Shown here in pieces: positions 7,817 through 16,812 of a DNA stretch of 64,000 nucleotides. Source of the DNA: Roseicyclus sp965662675 (GTDB lineage: Bacteria > Pseudomonadota > Alphaproteobacteria > Rhodobacterales > Rhodobacteraceae); NCBI RefSeq assembly GCF_965662675.1, contig NZ_CBFIIK010000005.1:3486-67485 (forward strand). The letters run 5' to 3'. The number at the start of each line of letters is the position of its first letter. The stretch's first letter is position 1. The notes beneath the pieces are model-generated. The model had not been told where the DNA came from, ran no database searches, and saw nothing but the letters and a program-made list of their open reading frames with translations. The translations under genes were made by a program, and so were the position numbers.

Positions 7817-8716
7817 ATGGCCGCATCGACCGATACGGGCGTTGATCTGCGCACACGGCTTCAGACTTGGTTGCCCAAGCTGGTCTTGGCGCCCTCGCTC
7901 GCGATCATGCTGGTGTTCGTCTACGGTTTCATCGCCTTCACGATCTACCTCAGCTTTACCGACAGCCGCATGTTGCCGTCCTTCGGCTGGGTCGGCTGGG
8001 ATAATTACGACCGCCTGTTCCGCATCCGTGAATGGAACACCGCGATCAGCAATCTGGCGGTGTTCGCCACGCTCTACATCGGCATCTCGACGCTCATCGG
8101 GCTTAGCCTTGCGATCTTCCTCGACCAGAAAATCCGCGGCGAAGGAGTACTGCGCCCGATCTTCCTTTACCCCATGGCGCTCAGCTTCATCGTCACCGGC
8201 ACAGCCTGGAAATGGTTTCTCGATCCCGCCATCGGCCTTGAGAACACGATGCATCTTTGGGGTTGGGAAAGTTTCACCTTCAACTGGATCAAAGACCGCG
8301 AAATGGCGATTTATACCGTCGTCATCGCCGCGGTCTGGCAATCCTCGGGCTTCGTGATGGCAATGTTCTTGGCGGGCCTGCGCGGGATCGACAACGAGAT
8401 CCTGAAAGCCGCCCAGATCGACGGCGCCTCGAACTGGAACCTCTACCGCCGGATCATCCTGCCGCAACTCAGGCCCGCTTTCTTGTCGGCCTTCGTGATC
8501 CTCAGCCATCTGGCGATCAAATCCTATGACTTGGTCATCGCGCTGACAGGCGGGGGGCCGGGCAATGCCACGGCGTTGCCTGCGACCTTCATGTATTCCT
8601 ACACCTTCACCCGCAACCAGATGGGCATCGGTGCGGCCTCGGCGGTGATCATGCTCATGACGATTGCCGCGATCATGGTTCCCTACCTTTATGCCGAGTT
8701 GAAGGAGAAGAAGTGA
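7817..8716 (+). CDS. Sugar ABC transporter permease 1
   Basis: A 299-residue inner-membrane protein with six predicted hydrophobic segments starting at PKLVLAPSLAIMLVFVYGF. The cytoplasmic EAA loop (EILKAAQIDGASNWNLYRRI) contacts the ATPase. It is the MalF/GtsB-like subunit of a CUT1 importer. The ATG at 7817 follows AAAGGGGGG (7801-7809); earlier in-frame starts overlap the terminator. Its TGA overlaps the ATG of permease 2 by one base. Confidence 0.92.
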   Translation: MAASTDTGVDLRTRLQTWLPKLVLAPSLAIMLVFVYGFIAFTIYLSFTDSRMLPSFGWVGWDNYDRLFRIREWNTAISNLAVFATLYIGISTLIGLSLAIFLDQKIRGEGVLRPIFLYPMALSFIVTGTAWKWFLDPAIGLENTMHLWGWESFTFNWIKDREMAIYTVVIAAVWQSSGFVMAMFLAGLRGIDNEILKAAQIDGASNWNLYRRIILPQLRPAFLSAFVILSHLAIKSYDLVIALTGGGPGNATALPATFMYSYTFTRNQMGIGAASAVIMLMTIAAIMVPYLYAELKEKK

Positions 8717-9597
8717 TGGCCGTCGCATCCTCTGATACCGCCATCCGCACCTCGCGCATCACGCGGGCCTTCATCTACCTTTTCCTGCTCTTGTTCGCGT
8801 TGTTCTACCTGCTGCCATTCGGGATCATGCTGGTGAACTCGCTGAAACCCTTGTCCGAGATCACCGGCGGCAACATGATCGCCTTGCCGCAGGATTGGAC
8901 GATCGCGCCGTGGCTTTCGGCGTGGTCCACCGCCCAGATCGGGGTCGAGCCGACGGGCTTGCGCCCGTATTTCATCAACTCGCTGGTCATGGCCATTCCC
9001 GCCGTGATGCTGTCGACAGTGGTCGGCGCGCTCAATGGCTATGTGCTGACGAAATGGCAATTCCGCGGGTCCACCATCATCTTCGGGCTGCTCTTGTTCT
9101 CCTGCTTCATCCCGTTCCAGATCGTGCTGATCCCGATGGCGCGCATTCTTGGGTTGCTCGATATCGCGGGGACGACACCGGGGTTGATCTTGGTGCATTT
9201 CGTCTACGGGATCGGGTTCACCACGCTCTATTTCCGCAATTACTACGCCGCTTTCCCGACAGAACTGGTGCGCGCGGCGCAGATCGACGGGGCGGGGTTC
9301 TTCCAGATCTTCTGGCGCATCATGCTGCCCTCGTCCGGGCCGATCATCGCGGTCAGTTTCATCTGGCAATTCACCAATATCTGGAACGACTTTCTGTTCG
9401 GGGCGTCTTTTGCCAGCGGAGGGTCGGCACCGATGACGGTGGCGCTCAATAACCTCGTCAACTCCTCGACGGGGGTGCGCGAATACAACGTGCATTTCGC
9501 AGGCGCCATCATGGCAGCCGCCCCCACGCTTCTCGTCTACATCGTTGCCGGCCGCTACTTCGTCCGCGGTCTCATGGCTGGCTCCGTGAAAGGATAA
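8716..9597 (+). CDS. Sugar ABC transporter permease 2
   Basis: A 293-residue MalG/GtsC-like inner-membrane permease with six hydrophobic segments and the EAA motif ELVRAAQIDGAGFFQIFWRI. The start ATG at 8716 overlaps the previous stop (TGATG) and follows GAAGGAGAAG; a GTG three bases earlier is possible. It forms the channel with permease 1. The ATPase gene follows after 5 bases. Confidence 0.92.
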   Translation: MAVASSDTAIRTSRITRAFIYLFLLLFALFYLLPFGIMLVNSLKPLSEITGGNMIALPQDWTIAPWLSAWSTAQIGVEPTGLRPYFINSLVMAIPAVMLSTVVGALNGYVLTKWQFRGSTIIFGLLLFSCFIPFQIVLIPMARILGLLDIAGTTPGLILVHFVYGIGFTTLYFRNYYAAFPTELVRAAQIDGAGFFQIFWRIMLPSSGPIIAVSFIWQFTNIWNDFLFGASFASGGSAPMTVALNNLVNSSTGVREYNVHFAGAIMAAAPTLLVYIVAGRYFVRGLMAGSVKG

Positions 9598-9602
9598 ACA
9601 CC

Positions 9603-10718
9603 ATGGGCTTTCTCGATATCGACAACGTGACCAAATCCTATGGCGCGGTCGAAGTGCTGCACAAGGTCGACATCGCGGTGGAAGAGGGTGAGTTCCTCGT
9701 CCTTGTCGGACCCTCGGGCTGCGGCAAGTCCACGCTTCTGAACATGATCGCGGGGCTTGAAGGGATTTCCTCGGGCGAGATCCGGATCAAGGACCGGGTG
9801 ATGAACGGCGTGCATCCCTCGCGCCGCAACATCGCGATGGTGTTCCAATCCTACGCGCTCTACCCGAACATGACTGTGGGCCAGAACATCACCTTTGGCC
9901 TCGAGATGCACGGCACACCCAAGCCCGCGCGCGAGAAGGCGATGAAGGATGTGGCCCAGCTGTTGCAGATCGAGCATCTGCTCGACCGCAAGCCCGGCCA
10001 GTTGTCGGGGGGGCAGCGTCAGCGTGTCGCCATGGGCCGTGCGCTTGTGCGCAATCCCGATGTGTTCTTGTTCGACGAGCCGCTCTCGAATCTCGATGCC
10101 AAGCTGCGCGTCGATATGCGCATCGAGATCAAGAAGCTGCACCAGCGCCTTGGCACCACCATCGTCTATGTGACCCATGACCAGATCGAAGCGATGACCC
10201 TCTCGACCCGGATCGCGGTGATGTATGATGGCTTTGTCCAGCAATTGGGCACGCCCAAGGAAATCTACGACGCGCCCGCGAACCTGTTTGTCGCGACCTT
10301 CATGGGCAGCCCGGCGATGAATGTGCTGCCTGCGCAGCTTGTTGAACGGGATGGTGCGCTACATGCACTGATCACGGCCGCCGATGGGCAAGAGCGTGCG
10401 CTCAGGATCGAGAACGCGCCCCCGGCCTATGGCACCTACAAGGATGCTAAGGTGTTGCTCGGCATCCGCCCCGAGGCGATCACCGACCCCGAAGGTGCCG
10501 ATCGCAATGCCCGCAACATCCAGCATTTGACCAACCGCGTGACCGTGACCGAACCGGCGGGCGCCGATACCTTCGTGACCATGACGATGTCGGGCAAGGA
10601 TTGCATCGCGCGGATGCGCGCCGATGCCGATGTGCAGCCCGGCCGCGACTTTGCCTTTGCCATCAACATGGACAAGGCGGTGCTGTTCGACCCCAAGACG
10701 GAAGTACGGATCGCCTGA
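9603..10718 (+). CDS. ugpC: Sugar ABC transporter ATP-binding protein (UgpC/MsmK/MalK family)
   Basis: The 371 residues carry Walker A GPSGCGKST (36-44), signature LSGGQ (134-138), Walker B VFLFDEP (154-160) and a C-terminal regulatory OB-fold region of the MalK/UgpC type. It powers uptake by the two permeases upstream. It is the last gene of the importer operon: 93 bases with the second operator separate it from the GMC gene. UgpC-type ATPases are often shared between importers, so the symbol indicates the family and not glycerol phosphate specificity. Confidence 0.92.
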   Translation: MGFLDIDNVTKSYGAVEVLHKVDIAVEEGEFLVLVGPSGCGKSTLLNMIAGLEGISSGEIRIKDRVMNGVHPSRRNIAMVFQSYALYPNMTVGQNITFGLEMHGTPKPAREKAMKDVAQLLQIEHLLDRKPGQLSGGQRQRVAMGRALVRNPDVFLFDEPLSNLDAKLRVDMRIEIKKLHQRLGTTIVYVTHDQIEAMTLSTRIAVMYDGFVQQLGTPKEIYDAPANLFVATFMGSPAMNVLPAQLVERDGALHALITAADGQERALRIENAPPAYGTYKDAKVLLGIRPEAITDPEGADRNARNIQHLTNRVTVTEPAGADTFVTMTMSGKDCIARMRADADVQPGRDFAFAINMDKAVLFDPKTEVRIA

Positions 10719-10765
10719 CCATGATCCACCCGCATCCTTGGGCAGCGGGCGCAATTTTGATCTGG

Positions 10766-10781
10766 AATTGGAACGATCCAA
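10766..10781. promoter_or_regulatory. LacI-type operator, copy 2
   Basis: AATTGGAACGATCCAA is identical over all 16 bases to 252-267. It lies 30 bases before the GMC dehydrogenase start at 10812. A weak promoter may overlap it (TATCAA at 10786-10791 as -10), but I see no good -35. The identity ties the two enzyme operons into one regulon. Confidence 0.7.
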
Positions 10782-10811
10782 AAGCTATCAATTAGCGGCA
10801 AGGGGCGCGCC

Positions 10812-12290
10812 ATGACCGACGCAGACATCATCATCATCGGTTCCGGAATGGGCGGGGCGACGCTGGCTGCTGGGCTTGCGCCGACGGGTCTGCGGATCTT
10901 GATCCTCGAACGCGGGGAACGTTTGCCCGACACCCCCGAGGCGCGCGATCCGCTCGCGATCTTCGCCAAGGGACATTTCCGACCCGCCGAGACATGGCTG
11001 ACGCCCGAGGGTGATCGCTTCAACCCCGGCAATTACGCCTATGTCGGCGGCAATTCGAAATTCTATGGCGCAGTGATGATGCGCTACCGCGAGGCCGATT
11101 TCGCGCCCATTCGCCATCTGGGCGGCATGACGCCGGGCTGGCCCTTTGCCTATGACACGCTTGCGTCATGGTATGACAAGGCCGAGGCGCTTTACCAGGT
11201 ACGGGGGCAAGCGGGTCTTGACCCGACCGAGCCGCCGCGCGCGACCCCTTACGCCTATCCTCCCGTCCCACATGAGCCCGCCATCGCTGATCTGGCGCGG
11301 CGGCTGCGGGCCGTGGGGCTGCACCCCGCGCCCCTGCCGCTGGCCGTCGATCTCGACCGTTGGCTTGCGCGGGCTGCGACGCCTTGGGATGCTTTTCCCG
11401 ATACCACGGGCGGCAAGCTTGATGCCGAGACCGCCGCCTTGGCACAGGCGCTGCGGCACCCCAATGTACGGCTTGAAACCGGCACAACCGTCGCGCGCCT
11501 TGCGACCGAGGGCGACAGGATAAGCATCGTCATCACCGACCGCGGCCATTTCCGTGCGCCGCGCGTGGTGTTGGCGGCGGGCGCGGTAATGACGGCGGCG
11601 ATCTTGCTGCGCTCGGCCGATGAACGGCACCCGACCGGGCTTGCCAATCGCTCCGATCATGTCGGGCGCAATTTCATGAACCACAATGCGTCCGCCGTGC
11701 TGGCGTTGTCGTTGCGGCGCAACCGCTCGGTCTATCAGAAAACATTGCAGATCAATGATTGGTATCTGGCCGACGGGCAGGGCGGCGCACCCTTGGGCAA
11801 TGTGCAGCTTTTGGGCCGTGTGTCCGCCCCGATCCTTGTCGCGCAAAGCGGGTTGCCGGGGCCATTGGCCAAGCTGATCGCGGATCGCGCCATCGATTTC
11901 TACGCCATGTCAGAAGACCTGCCCCACCCGGACAGCCGGGTCAGCGTGAAAGGTGATGATATCGTGCTCGGTTGGCGGCGTTCGAACTGGGAAGCGCATG
12001 AGGCGCTCGTCAGCCGGCTAAAGGCCGCGCTCAGGCGCGCGGGCTTTCCCATCGTTTTGTCCAAGGCCTTCGACCGACGCACGCCCTCGCATCAATGCGG
12101 CACCGCGCGTTTGGGCGATGATCCGGCGCGCAGCGTGACAGACCGCTATGGGCGATGCCATGATCATCCCAATCTGTGGATCTGCGATGCCGCACTTTTG
12201 CCGACGTCGGCGGCGGTGAACCCGTCGCTGACCATTGCGGCGCTGGCACTCAGGCAGGCCGACCGCATCGCAAAGGAGGTTGCGGCATGA
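10812..12290 (+). CDS. GMC-family FAD-dependent oxidoreductase 1
   Basis: The 492 residues begin with a Rossmann FAD motif (IIIIGSGMGGATLAAGL) and end with the GMC active-site signature: H427 in SHQCGTARLGDDP and N470 in NPSLTIAALA. These match the His/Asn catalytic pair by spacing (43 residues). No signal peptide is visible, so it is probably cytoplasmic. The family oxidises alcohols or sugar hydroxyls; this divergent, short GMC is closer in layout to pyranose/glycoside oxidases than to choline dehydrogenase, which I infer from motif style only. First gene of a seven-gene operon under operator copy 2. Confidence 0.88.
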   Translation: MTDADIIIIGSGMGGATLAAGLAPTGLRILILERGERLPDTPEARDPLAIFAKGHFRPAETWLTPEGDRFNPGNYAYVGGNSKFYGAVMMRYREADFAPIRHLGGMTPGWPFAYDTLASWYDKAEALYQVRGQAGLDPTEPPRATPYAYPPVPHEPAIADLARRLRAVGLHPAPLPLAVDLDRWLARAATPWDAFPDTTGGKLDAETAALAQALRHPNVRLETGTTVARLATEGDRISIVITDRGHFRAPRVVLAAGAVMTAAILLRSADERHPTGLANRSDHVGRNFMNHNASAVLALSLRRNRSVYQKTLQINDWYLADGQGGAPLGNVQLLGRVSAPILVAQSGLPGPLAKLIADRAIDFYAMSEDLPHPDSRVSVKGDDIVLGWRRSNWEAHEALVSRLKAALRRAGFPIVLSKAFDRRTPSHQCGTARLGDDPARSVTDRYGRCHDHPNLWICDAALLPTSAAVNPSLTIAALALRQADRIAKEVAA

Positions 12291-13027
12291 AACGCGCATT
12301 GATCACCGGCGGCCAGCAGGGCATCGGGCTTGGGATCGCCACTGCGCTTCATCGCGCGGGTTGGAAGGTGGCGTTGGCCTCCGAACTGCCGCCCGAGGCG
12401 GAGAGAGTGCAGGCGGCGCTGGCTGCCTTGCCGGGGGCCAGCTACCACCAGCACGACCTGTCCGACCTCTCAAATGTCACAGCCCTTCTCGACGCGGTGG
12501 GGCCGGTCACGACGCTCGTCTCGAACGCAGGCGTCCCCGCGAAGGTGCGCGGCGATCTTTTGGACATCTCACCCGAGAGTTTTGACCGCTGCATGACGGT
12601 GAACCTGCGCGGTGCCTTTTTCCTTGCACAAGAATGCGCGCGCCGCATGCAGGCCCTACCGCCCGAACCTTACCGGTCGCTCGTCTTCATCACCTCGGTC
12701 AGCGCGGCGATGGTGTCGCCCGACCGGGCTGAATATAGCATCTCAAAGGCGGGGGCCGCGATGATGGCGCAGGCCTTTGCCGCCCGCCTTGCGCCCGAGA
12801 ATATCGGCGTCTTCGACATTCGCCCCGGCATCATCGAAACACCGATGACCGCGCCCGTGCGCGACCGCTACGACCAACGCATCGCCGATGGCCTTGTGCC
12901 CGCCCGCCGCTGGGGCAACCCCGGCGATATCGCGCAGACCATCCTGCCGCTTGTGCGCGGCGATTTCGCCTTTGCCACCGGGGCGGTGATCCCCGTCGAT
13001 GGCGGGCTGTCCATTCACCGGCTCTGA
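12287..13027 (+). CDS. Short-chain dehydrogenase/reductase (SDR)
   Basis: A 246-residue classical SDR: cofactor motif TGGQQGIG (8-15), NAG motif in VSNAGVP, catalytic Ser in ITSVSAA, YSISK (Tyr-x3-Lys) and the C-terminal VDGG. The ATG at 12287 overlaps the GMC stop (ATGA) and follows AAGGAGG at 12272-12278, so the longer frame from 12176 is rejected. Lying between two GMC dehydrogenases in a carbohydrate operon, it probably reduces or oxidises a keto intermediate. Cofactor preference and substrate not determined. Confidence 0.9.
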   Translation: MKRALITGGQQGIGLGIATALHRAGWKVALASELPPEAERVQAALAALPGASYHQHDLSDLSNVTALLDAVGPVTTLVSNAGVPAKVRGDLLDISPESFDRCMTVNLRGAFFLAQECARRMQALPPEPYRSLVFITSVSAAMVSPDRAEYSISKAGAAMMAQAFAARLAPENIGVFDIRPGIIETPMTAPVRDRYDQRIADGLVPARRWGNPGDIAQTILPLVRGDFAFATGAVIPVDGGLSIHRL

Positions 13028-13030
13028 GGG

Positions 13031-14623
13031 ATGAACATGGCCGAGGGCTTTGACTACATCATCATCGGCGGCGGCAGCGCGGGCTGCGTGCTGGCCGCCC
13101 GCCTGTCGGAAGACCCCGCCGCTAAGGTGCTGCTGCTTGAGGCCGGCGGCCGCGACCGTAACCCGCTGTTCCACCTGCCGGCGGGCTTTGCCAAGATGAC
13201 CAAGGGGTTGGGATCGTGGGGCTGGGAAACCGTGCCGCAGCGCCACATGAAAGGCCGCGTCTTCAACTACACGCAGGCGCGTGTGATCGGTGGTGGCTCC
13301 AGCCTCAACGCGCAAATCTATACCCGCGGCAATGCGCAGGATTACGACGAGTGGCGGCAGATGGGCTGCGAGGGTTGGGGGTATGAGGATGTTCTGCCCT
13401 ATTTCCGCAAGGCCGAAGATAACGACACCTACGACAACCGCTATCACGGCAAGGGCGGCCCCTTGGGCGTGTCGCAGCCCATCGCGCCCCTGCCGATCTG
13501 CGAGGCGTATTTCGCAGCTGCAGCAGCACTTGGCATCCCGCGCAACCTCGATATCAACGGCGAGACGCAAGACGGCGTCTGCTATTACCAGCTCACCCAG
13601 CGCAACGCGCGGCGGTCATCGGCCGCGATGGCCTATGTCGCGCCGAACGCGAGGCGCGCCAACCTGACCGTAAAGACCGGGGCGCAGGTGCGGCGCATCA
13701 CGGTCACGGGCGGCCGCGCGACGGGCGTGGAACTGGTCGATGGCACAATCCTGTCCGCCACCACCGAGGTGATCCTTTCTTCGGGTGCGATCGGTTCGCC
13801 GCGTCTGCTGATGCTCTCGGGGATCGGCCCGGCGGATCATCTCCAAGATCTGGGCATTCCGGTCGTGCTGGACCAGCCGCAGCTGGGCGAGAACCTGCAA
13901 GATCACCTCGATCTCTACTGTATCGTCGAGTTGAGCGGCCCCTATAGCTATGACCGCTACGCCAAGCCCCACATGGCGGTGCTAGCCGGGCTGCAATACC
14001 TGCTCACCCGCAAGGGGCCGGTCGCCTCGTCGCTCTTTGAAACCGGCGGCTTCTGGTATGCCGACAGCAACGCCCGCTCGCCTGACATCCAGTTCCATCT
14101 GGGCCTCGGCACCGGCATCGAAAAAGGTGTCGCAACCATGCCGCAGGGTGGCGTGACGCTGAATTCCTGCCACCTTCGCCCGCGTTCGCGCGGCAGCGTG
14201 CGGCTTGCCTCGGGCGATCCGGCCAAGGCACCGCTGATCGACCCGAATTATCTGCAAGATCCGCATGATCGCGAAATGTCGATCCGGGGTCTGAAGCTGA
14301 CGCAAGAGATCATGGCGCAGGTCCCATTGGCCAAATACGTGCTGGCCGAGCGTCTGCCGGGGCCGGATGTGAGGACGGATCAGGATTATTTCGACTTCAT
14401 CTGTGCCCATTCCAAAACCTCGCATCACTGCGCGGGCACTTGCCGGATGGGGCCTGACCCCGCCGCCGTCGTCGATATCCGCCTGCGCCTGAACGGCATC
14501 GCCGGGCTGCGCGTGGTGGACAATTCCATCATGCCGACGGTGATTTCATCGAACACCAATGCCGCGGCCATCATGATCGGCGAGAAAGCCGCCGACATGA
14601 TCCGCCAAGACGCGAGGGGCTGA
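13031..14623 (+). CDS. GMC-family FAD-dependent dehydrogenase 2 (choline dehydrogenase-like)
   Basis: A full-length 530-residue GMC enzyme: FAD motif IIIGGGSAGCVLAARL near the N-terminus, GMC signature 1 around RVIGGGSSLNAQIYTRG, and the active site H466 (SHHCAGTCRMG) with N510 (SSNTNAAA), the spacing seen in choline oxidase. It begins 3 bases after the SDR; an alternative ATG is at 13037. Such proteins oxidise primary or secondary alcohols, often passing electrons to the respiratory chain. It is clearly different from GMC 1 in the same operon, which suggests two separate oxidation steps or two substrates. Confidence 0.92.
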   Translation: MNMAEGFDYIIIGGGSAGCVLAARLSEDPAAKVLLLEAGGRDRNPLFHLPAGFAKMTKGLGSWGWETVPQRHMKGRVFNYTQARVIGGGSSLNAQIYTRGNAQDYDEWRQMGCEGWGYEDVLPYFRKAEDNDTYDNRYHGKGGPLGVSQPIAPLPICEAYFAAAAALGIPRNLDINGETQDGVCYYQLTQRNARRSSAAMAYVAPNARRANLTVKTGAQVRRITVTGGRATGVELVDGTILSATTEVILSSGAIGSPRLLMLSGIGPADHLQDLGIPVVLDQPQLGENLQDHLDLYCIVELSGPYSYDRYAKPHMAVLAGLQYLLTRKGPVASSLFETGGFWYADSNARSPDIQFHLGLGTGIEKGVATMPQGGVTLNSCHLRPRSRGSVRLASGDPAKAPLIDPNYLQDPHDREMSIRGLKLTQEIMAQVPLAKYVLAERLPGPDVRTDQDYFDFICAHSKTSHHCAGTCRMGPDPAAVVDIRLRLNGIAGLRVVDNSIMPTVISSNTNAAAIMIGEKAADMIRQDARG

Positions 14624-14625
14624 TC

Positions 14626-15789
14626 ATGCTGCTGCCGACCTATCAGGGAAAGCTGGAAGAGTACCGCTTGACGGGCGAACCGCTGAGCCCTCGCGCGCCC
14701 AAGGTGGCGCTTACCCGCACCGCCTTTGCCGCCGCCCATGTGATCAGCGACCCCTTGGCCGAACGCGGCCCGTGGATGAGCCGACCAGCCGTGGATTGGG
14801 AGGCGACGCTCGCCTTTCGCCACGGGCTTTGGGATCAGGGTTTGGGTCTGGCCGAGGCGATGGATACCGCGCAGCGCGGCATGGGCGTGGATTGGCCCAC
14901 GGCGCTGGAATTGATCCAGCGCACCATGGTCGCAGCCAAGGCCCACCCGATGCGCCCACGCGTGGCCTGCGGGGCGGGCACCGATCACGTGCCGCTTGCC
15001 GATCTGAGCAGCCTTGCAGCGATCACCGCCGCCTACCGCACACAGATGGAGGCGATTGAGGCCGCAGGCGGTCAGATCATCTTGATGGCCACCCGCGCGC
15101 TTCCCGCGATCAAGGCCGGACCGGAGGATTACGCAAGGGTCTATGATGATCTGATCACCCAATCGGCCGCCCCCGTGATCCTTCATTGGCTGGGCGAGAT
15201 GTTCGATCCCGCCCTGAGCGGTTATTGGGGAGCGCGCGATATCGAAACCGCCAATACTGTGGTGCTTGACCTGATCGGCCGGCATGCATCCAAGATCGAC
15301 GGCATCAAGATCAGCCTGCTCGACCAAGCCCATGAAGAGGCATTTCGCGCGCGCCTTCCCGAAGGTGTGCGGCTATATACCGGCGATGATTTCAATTATG
15401 CCGCGCTGATCGAAGGCGACGGAAACCATCACTCCCACGCGCTCTTGGGCATCTTCGCCGCCATCGCACCCGCGGCTTCCCAAGCGCTCGAGGCCTTGGC
15501 GATGGGCGACAGCGCGACCTATCACGCGCTGCTCGCCCCGACTGTTCCGCTCAGCCGCGAGATCTTCAAACCGCCGACCCAATTCTACAAGGCGGGCATC
15601 GCCTTTCTGAGTTGGCTCAACGGCACGCAGGCGCATTTCGTGATGCCCGGCGGGCTCCAATCCTCGCGCGAGATCGCCCATTACGCGCAGGTCTTTCGCC
15701 TCGCCGATCAGGCGCGCCTGCTGATCCAGCCCGATTTGGCGGAAAAACGCATGCGCAGCCTTCTGGTCACGCAGGGGATCGATGGCTAA
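14626..15789 (+). CDS. DUF993 protein, dihydrodipicolinate synthase-like TIM barrel
   Basis: A 387-residue protein I recognise as DUF993, usually labelled a dihydrodipicolinate synthase family protein. The segment KIDGIKISLLD has K228 where DHDPS/NAL enzymes carry their Schiff-base lysine (GIK-[ED/S]). This supports a class I lyase or aldolase chemistry, although no substrate is established to my knowledge. It starts 2 bases after GMC 2 and ends 9 bases before LacI regulator 2. In the pathway it is the best candidate for the carbon-carbon cleavage step that would give a glycerate-level fragment for the kinase downstream. Confidence 0.82.
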   Translation: MLLPTYQGKLEEYRLTGEPLSPRAPKVALTRTAFAAAHVISDPLAERGPWMSRPAVDWEATLAFRHGLWDQGLGLAEAMDTAQRGMGVDWPTALELIQRTMVAAKAHPMRPRVACGAGTDHVPLADLSSLAAITAAYRTQMEAIEAAGGQIILMATRALPAIKAGPEDYARVYDDLITQSAAPVILHWLGEMFDPALSGYWGARDIETANTVVLDLIGRHASKIDGIKISLLDQAHEEAFRARLPEGVRLYTGDDFNYAALIEGDGNHHSHALLGIFAAIAPAASQALEALAMGDSATYHALLAPTVPLSREIFKPPTQFYKAGIAFLSWLNGTQAHFVMPGGLQSSREIAHYAQVFRLADQARLLIQPDLAEKRMRSLLVTQGIDG

Positions 15790-15798
15790 ATAGGGCGC

Positions 15799-16812
15799 AT
15801 GAAACGCCGTCCCACCATCATGGATGTCGCCGCCCGCGCGGGTGTATCGAAATCCACCGTCTCGCTTGTGTTGCAGGGCTCTGCGCAGGTGAAGCCCGAA
15901 ACGCGGGCATCTGTGCAACGCGCGATGGCCGAGATCGGCTATGTCTATAACCGCGCGGCGGCGAACCTGCGTTCGGCTTCGGTCGGGCTGGTGGGGTTGG
16001 TGATCAACGACCTGCGCAACCCCTTCTTCACTGAATTCGCGACCACCTTGCAGATGACACTCGCCTCGCATGGCTATGCCACGGTGATCGCGAATGCTGA
16101 CGAAGACCCGGCGCTGCAGGCAAAGCTCGTGGGCTCGATGATCGAACATGGTGTCGCCGCCTTGGTCATCTCGCCCGTTTACGGCGAAGGCAGCGAGACC
16201 TTCGATCGCTTGGCCCGTACCGGCCTTCCGGTCTGCCAGGTTTTGCGCAAGGGCGATGAGCGGACCGATCTTTTTCCCTTCGCCAGTTTCGACTACGCCG
16301 CAGGCAGCGCCGCCGCGACGCGCCATTTGACCGAACAGGGCGCGCGCAATATCGCCTTTGTCGGTGGCCTGCCCGGCCGCGCGATCACGCGCGAGCGGAA
16401 ATCGGGCTGGCGCGAGGTGCTGAAAGCAGAAGGGGTCGCCGAAATCGCGCTGCATGGCAAATCCAGCCGCGCCTTCGGCATGCAAGCGGCCGAGGTTCTC
16501 TTGGCCGAGCATCCCGATGTCGATGCGGCGGTCTGTTTCAACGATCTGGTGGCGCTTGGCCTGATCAGCGGCTTCGCCCGCGCTGGTCGCCCGGTGGGCG
16601 ATGGGTTCCGCGTTGTGGGCTTCGACGATATCGAGGAGGCCGCCCAAAGCTGGCCGCCGCTGTCCTCGGTCGCCTGCGATATCGCAGGCTTTGCGCGTGA
16701 CACCGCCGACCGCCTTCTCAACTGGATGGTCGAGGGGCAGCGCCCCGCGCCCGAACTGCGTAGCCCGGTGCAGCTGATCGCGCGCGCCTCGAGCCTTGGT
16801 GTTGATGAATGA
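15799..16812 (+). CDS. LacI-family transcriptional regulator 2
   Basis: A 337-residue regulator whose N-terminus is a textbook LacI helix-turn-helix (TIMDVAARAGVSKSTVSLVL, about residues 5-24), followed by the hinge and the sensor domain. It is encoded inside the enzyme operon, its ATG 9 bases after DUF993, and its TGA overlaps the glycerate kinase ATG. It is the probable binder of AATTGGAACGATCCAA at 252 and 10766, so it would control both enzyme operons and itself. The effector is presumably the pathway substrate or an intermediate. Confidence 0.93.
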   Translation: MKRRPTIMDVAARAGVSKSTVSLVLQGSAQVKPETRASVQRAMAEIGYVYNRAAANLRSASVGLVGLVINDLRNPFFTEFATTLQMTLASHGYATVIANADEDPALQAKLVGSMIEHGVAALVISPVYGEGSETFDRLARTGLPVCQVLRKGDERTDLFPFASFDYAAGSAAATRHLTEQGARNIAFVGGLPGRAITRERKSGWREVLKAEGVAEIALHGKSSRAFGMQAAEVLLAEHPDVDAAVCFNDLVALGLISGFARAGRPVGDGFRVVGFDDIEEAAQSWPPLSSVACDIAGFARDTADRLLNWMVEGQRPAPELRSPVQLIARASSLGVDE

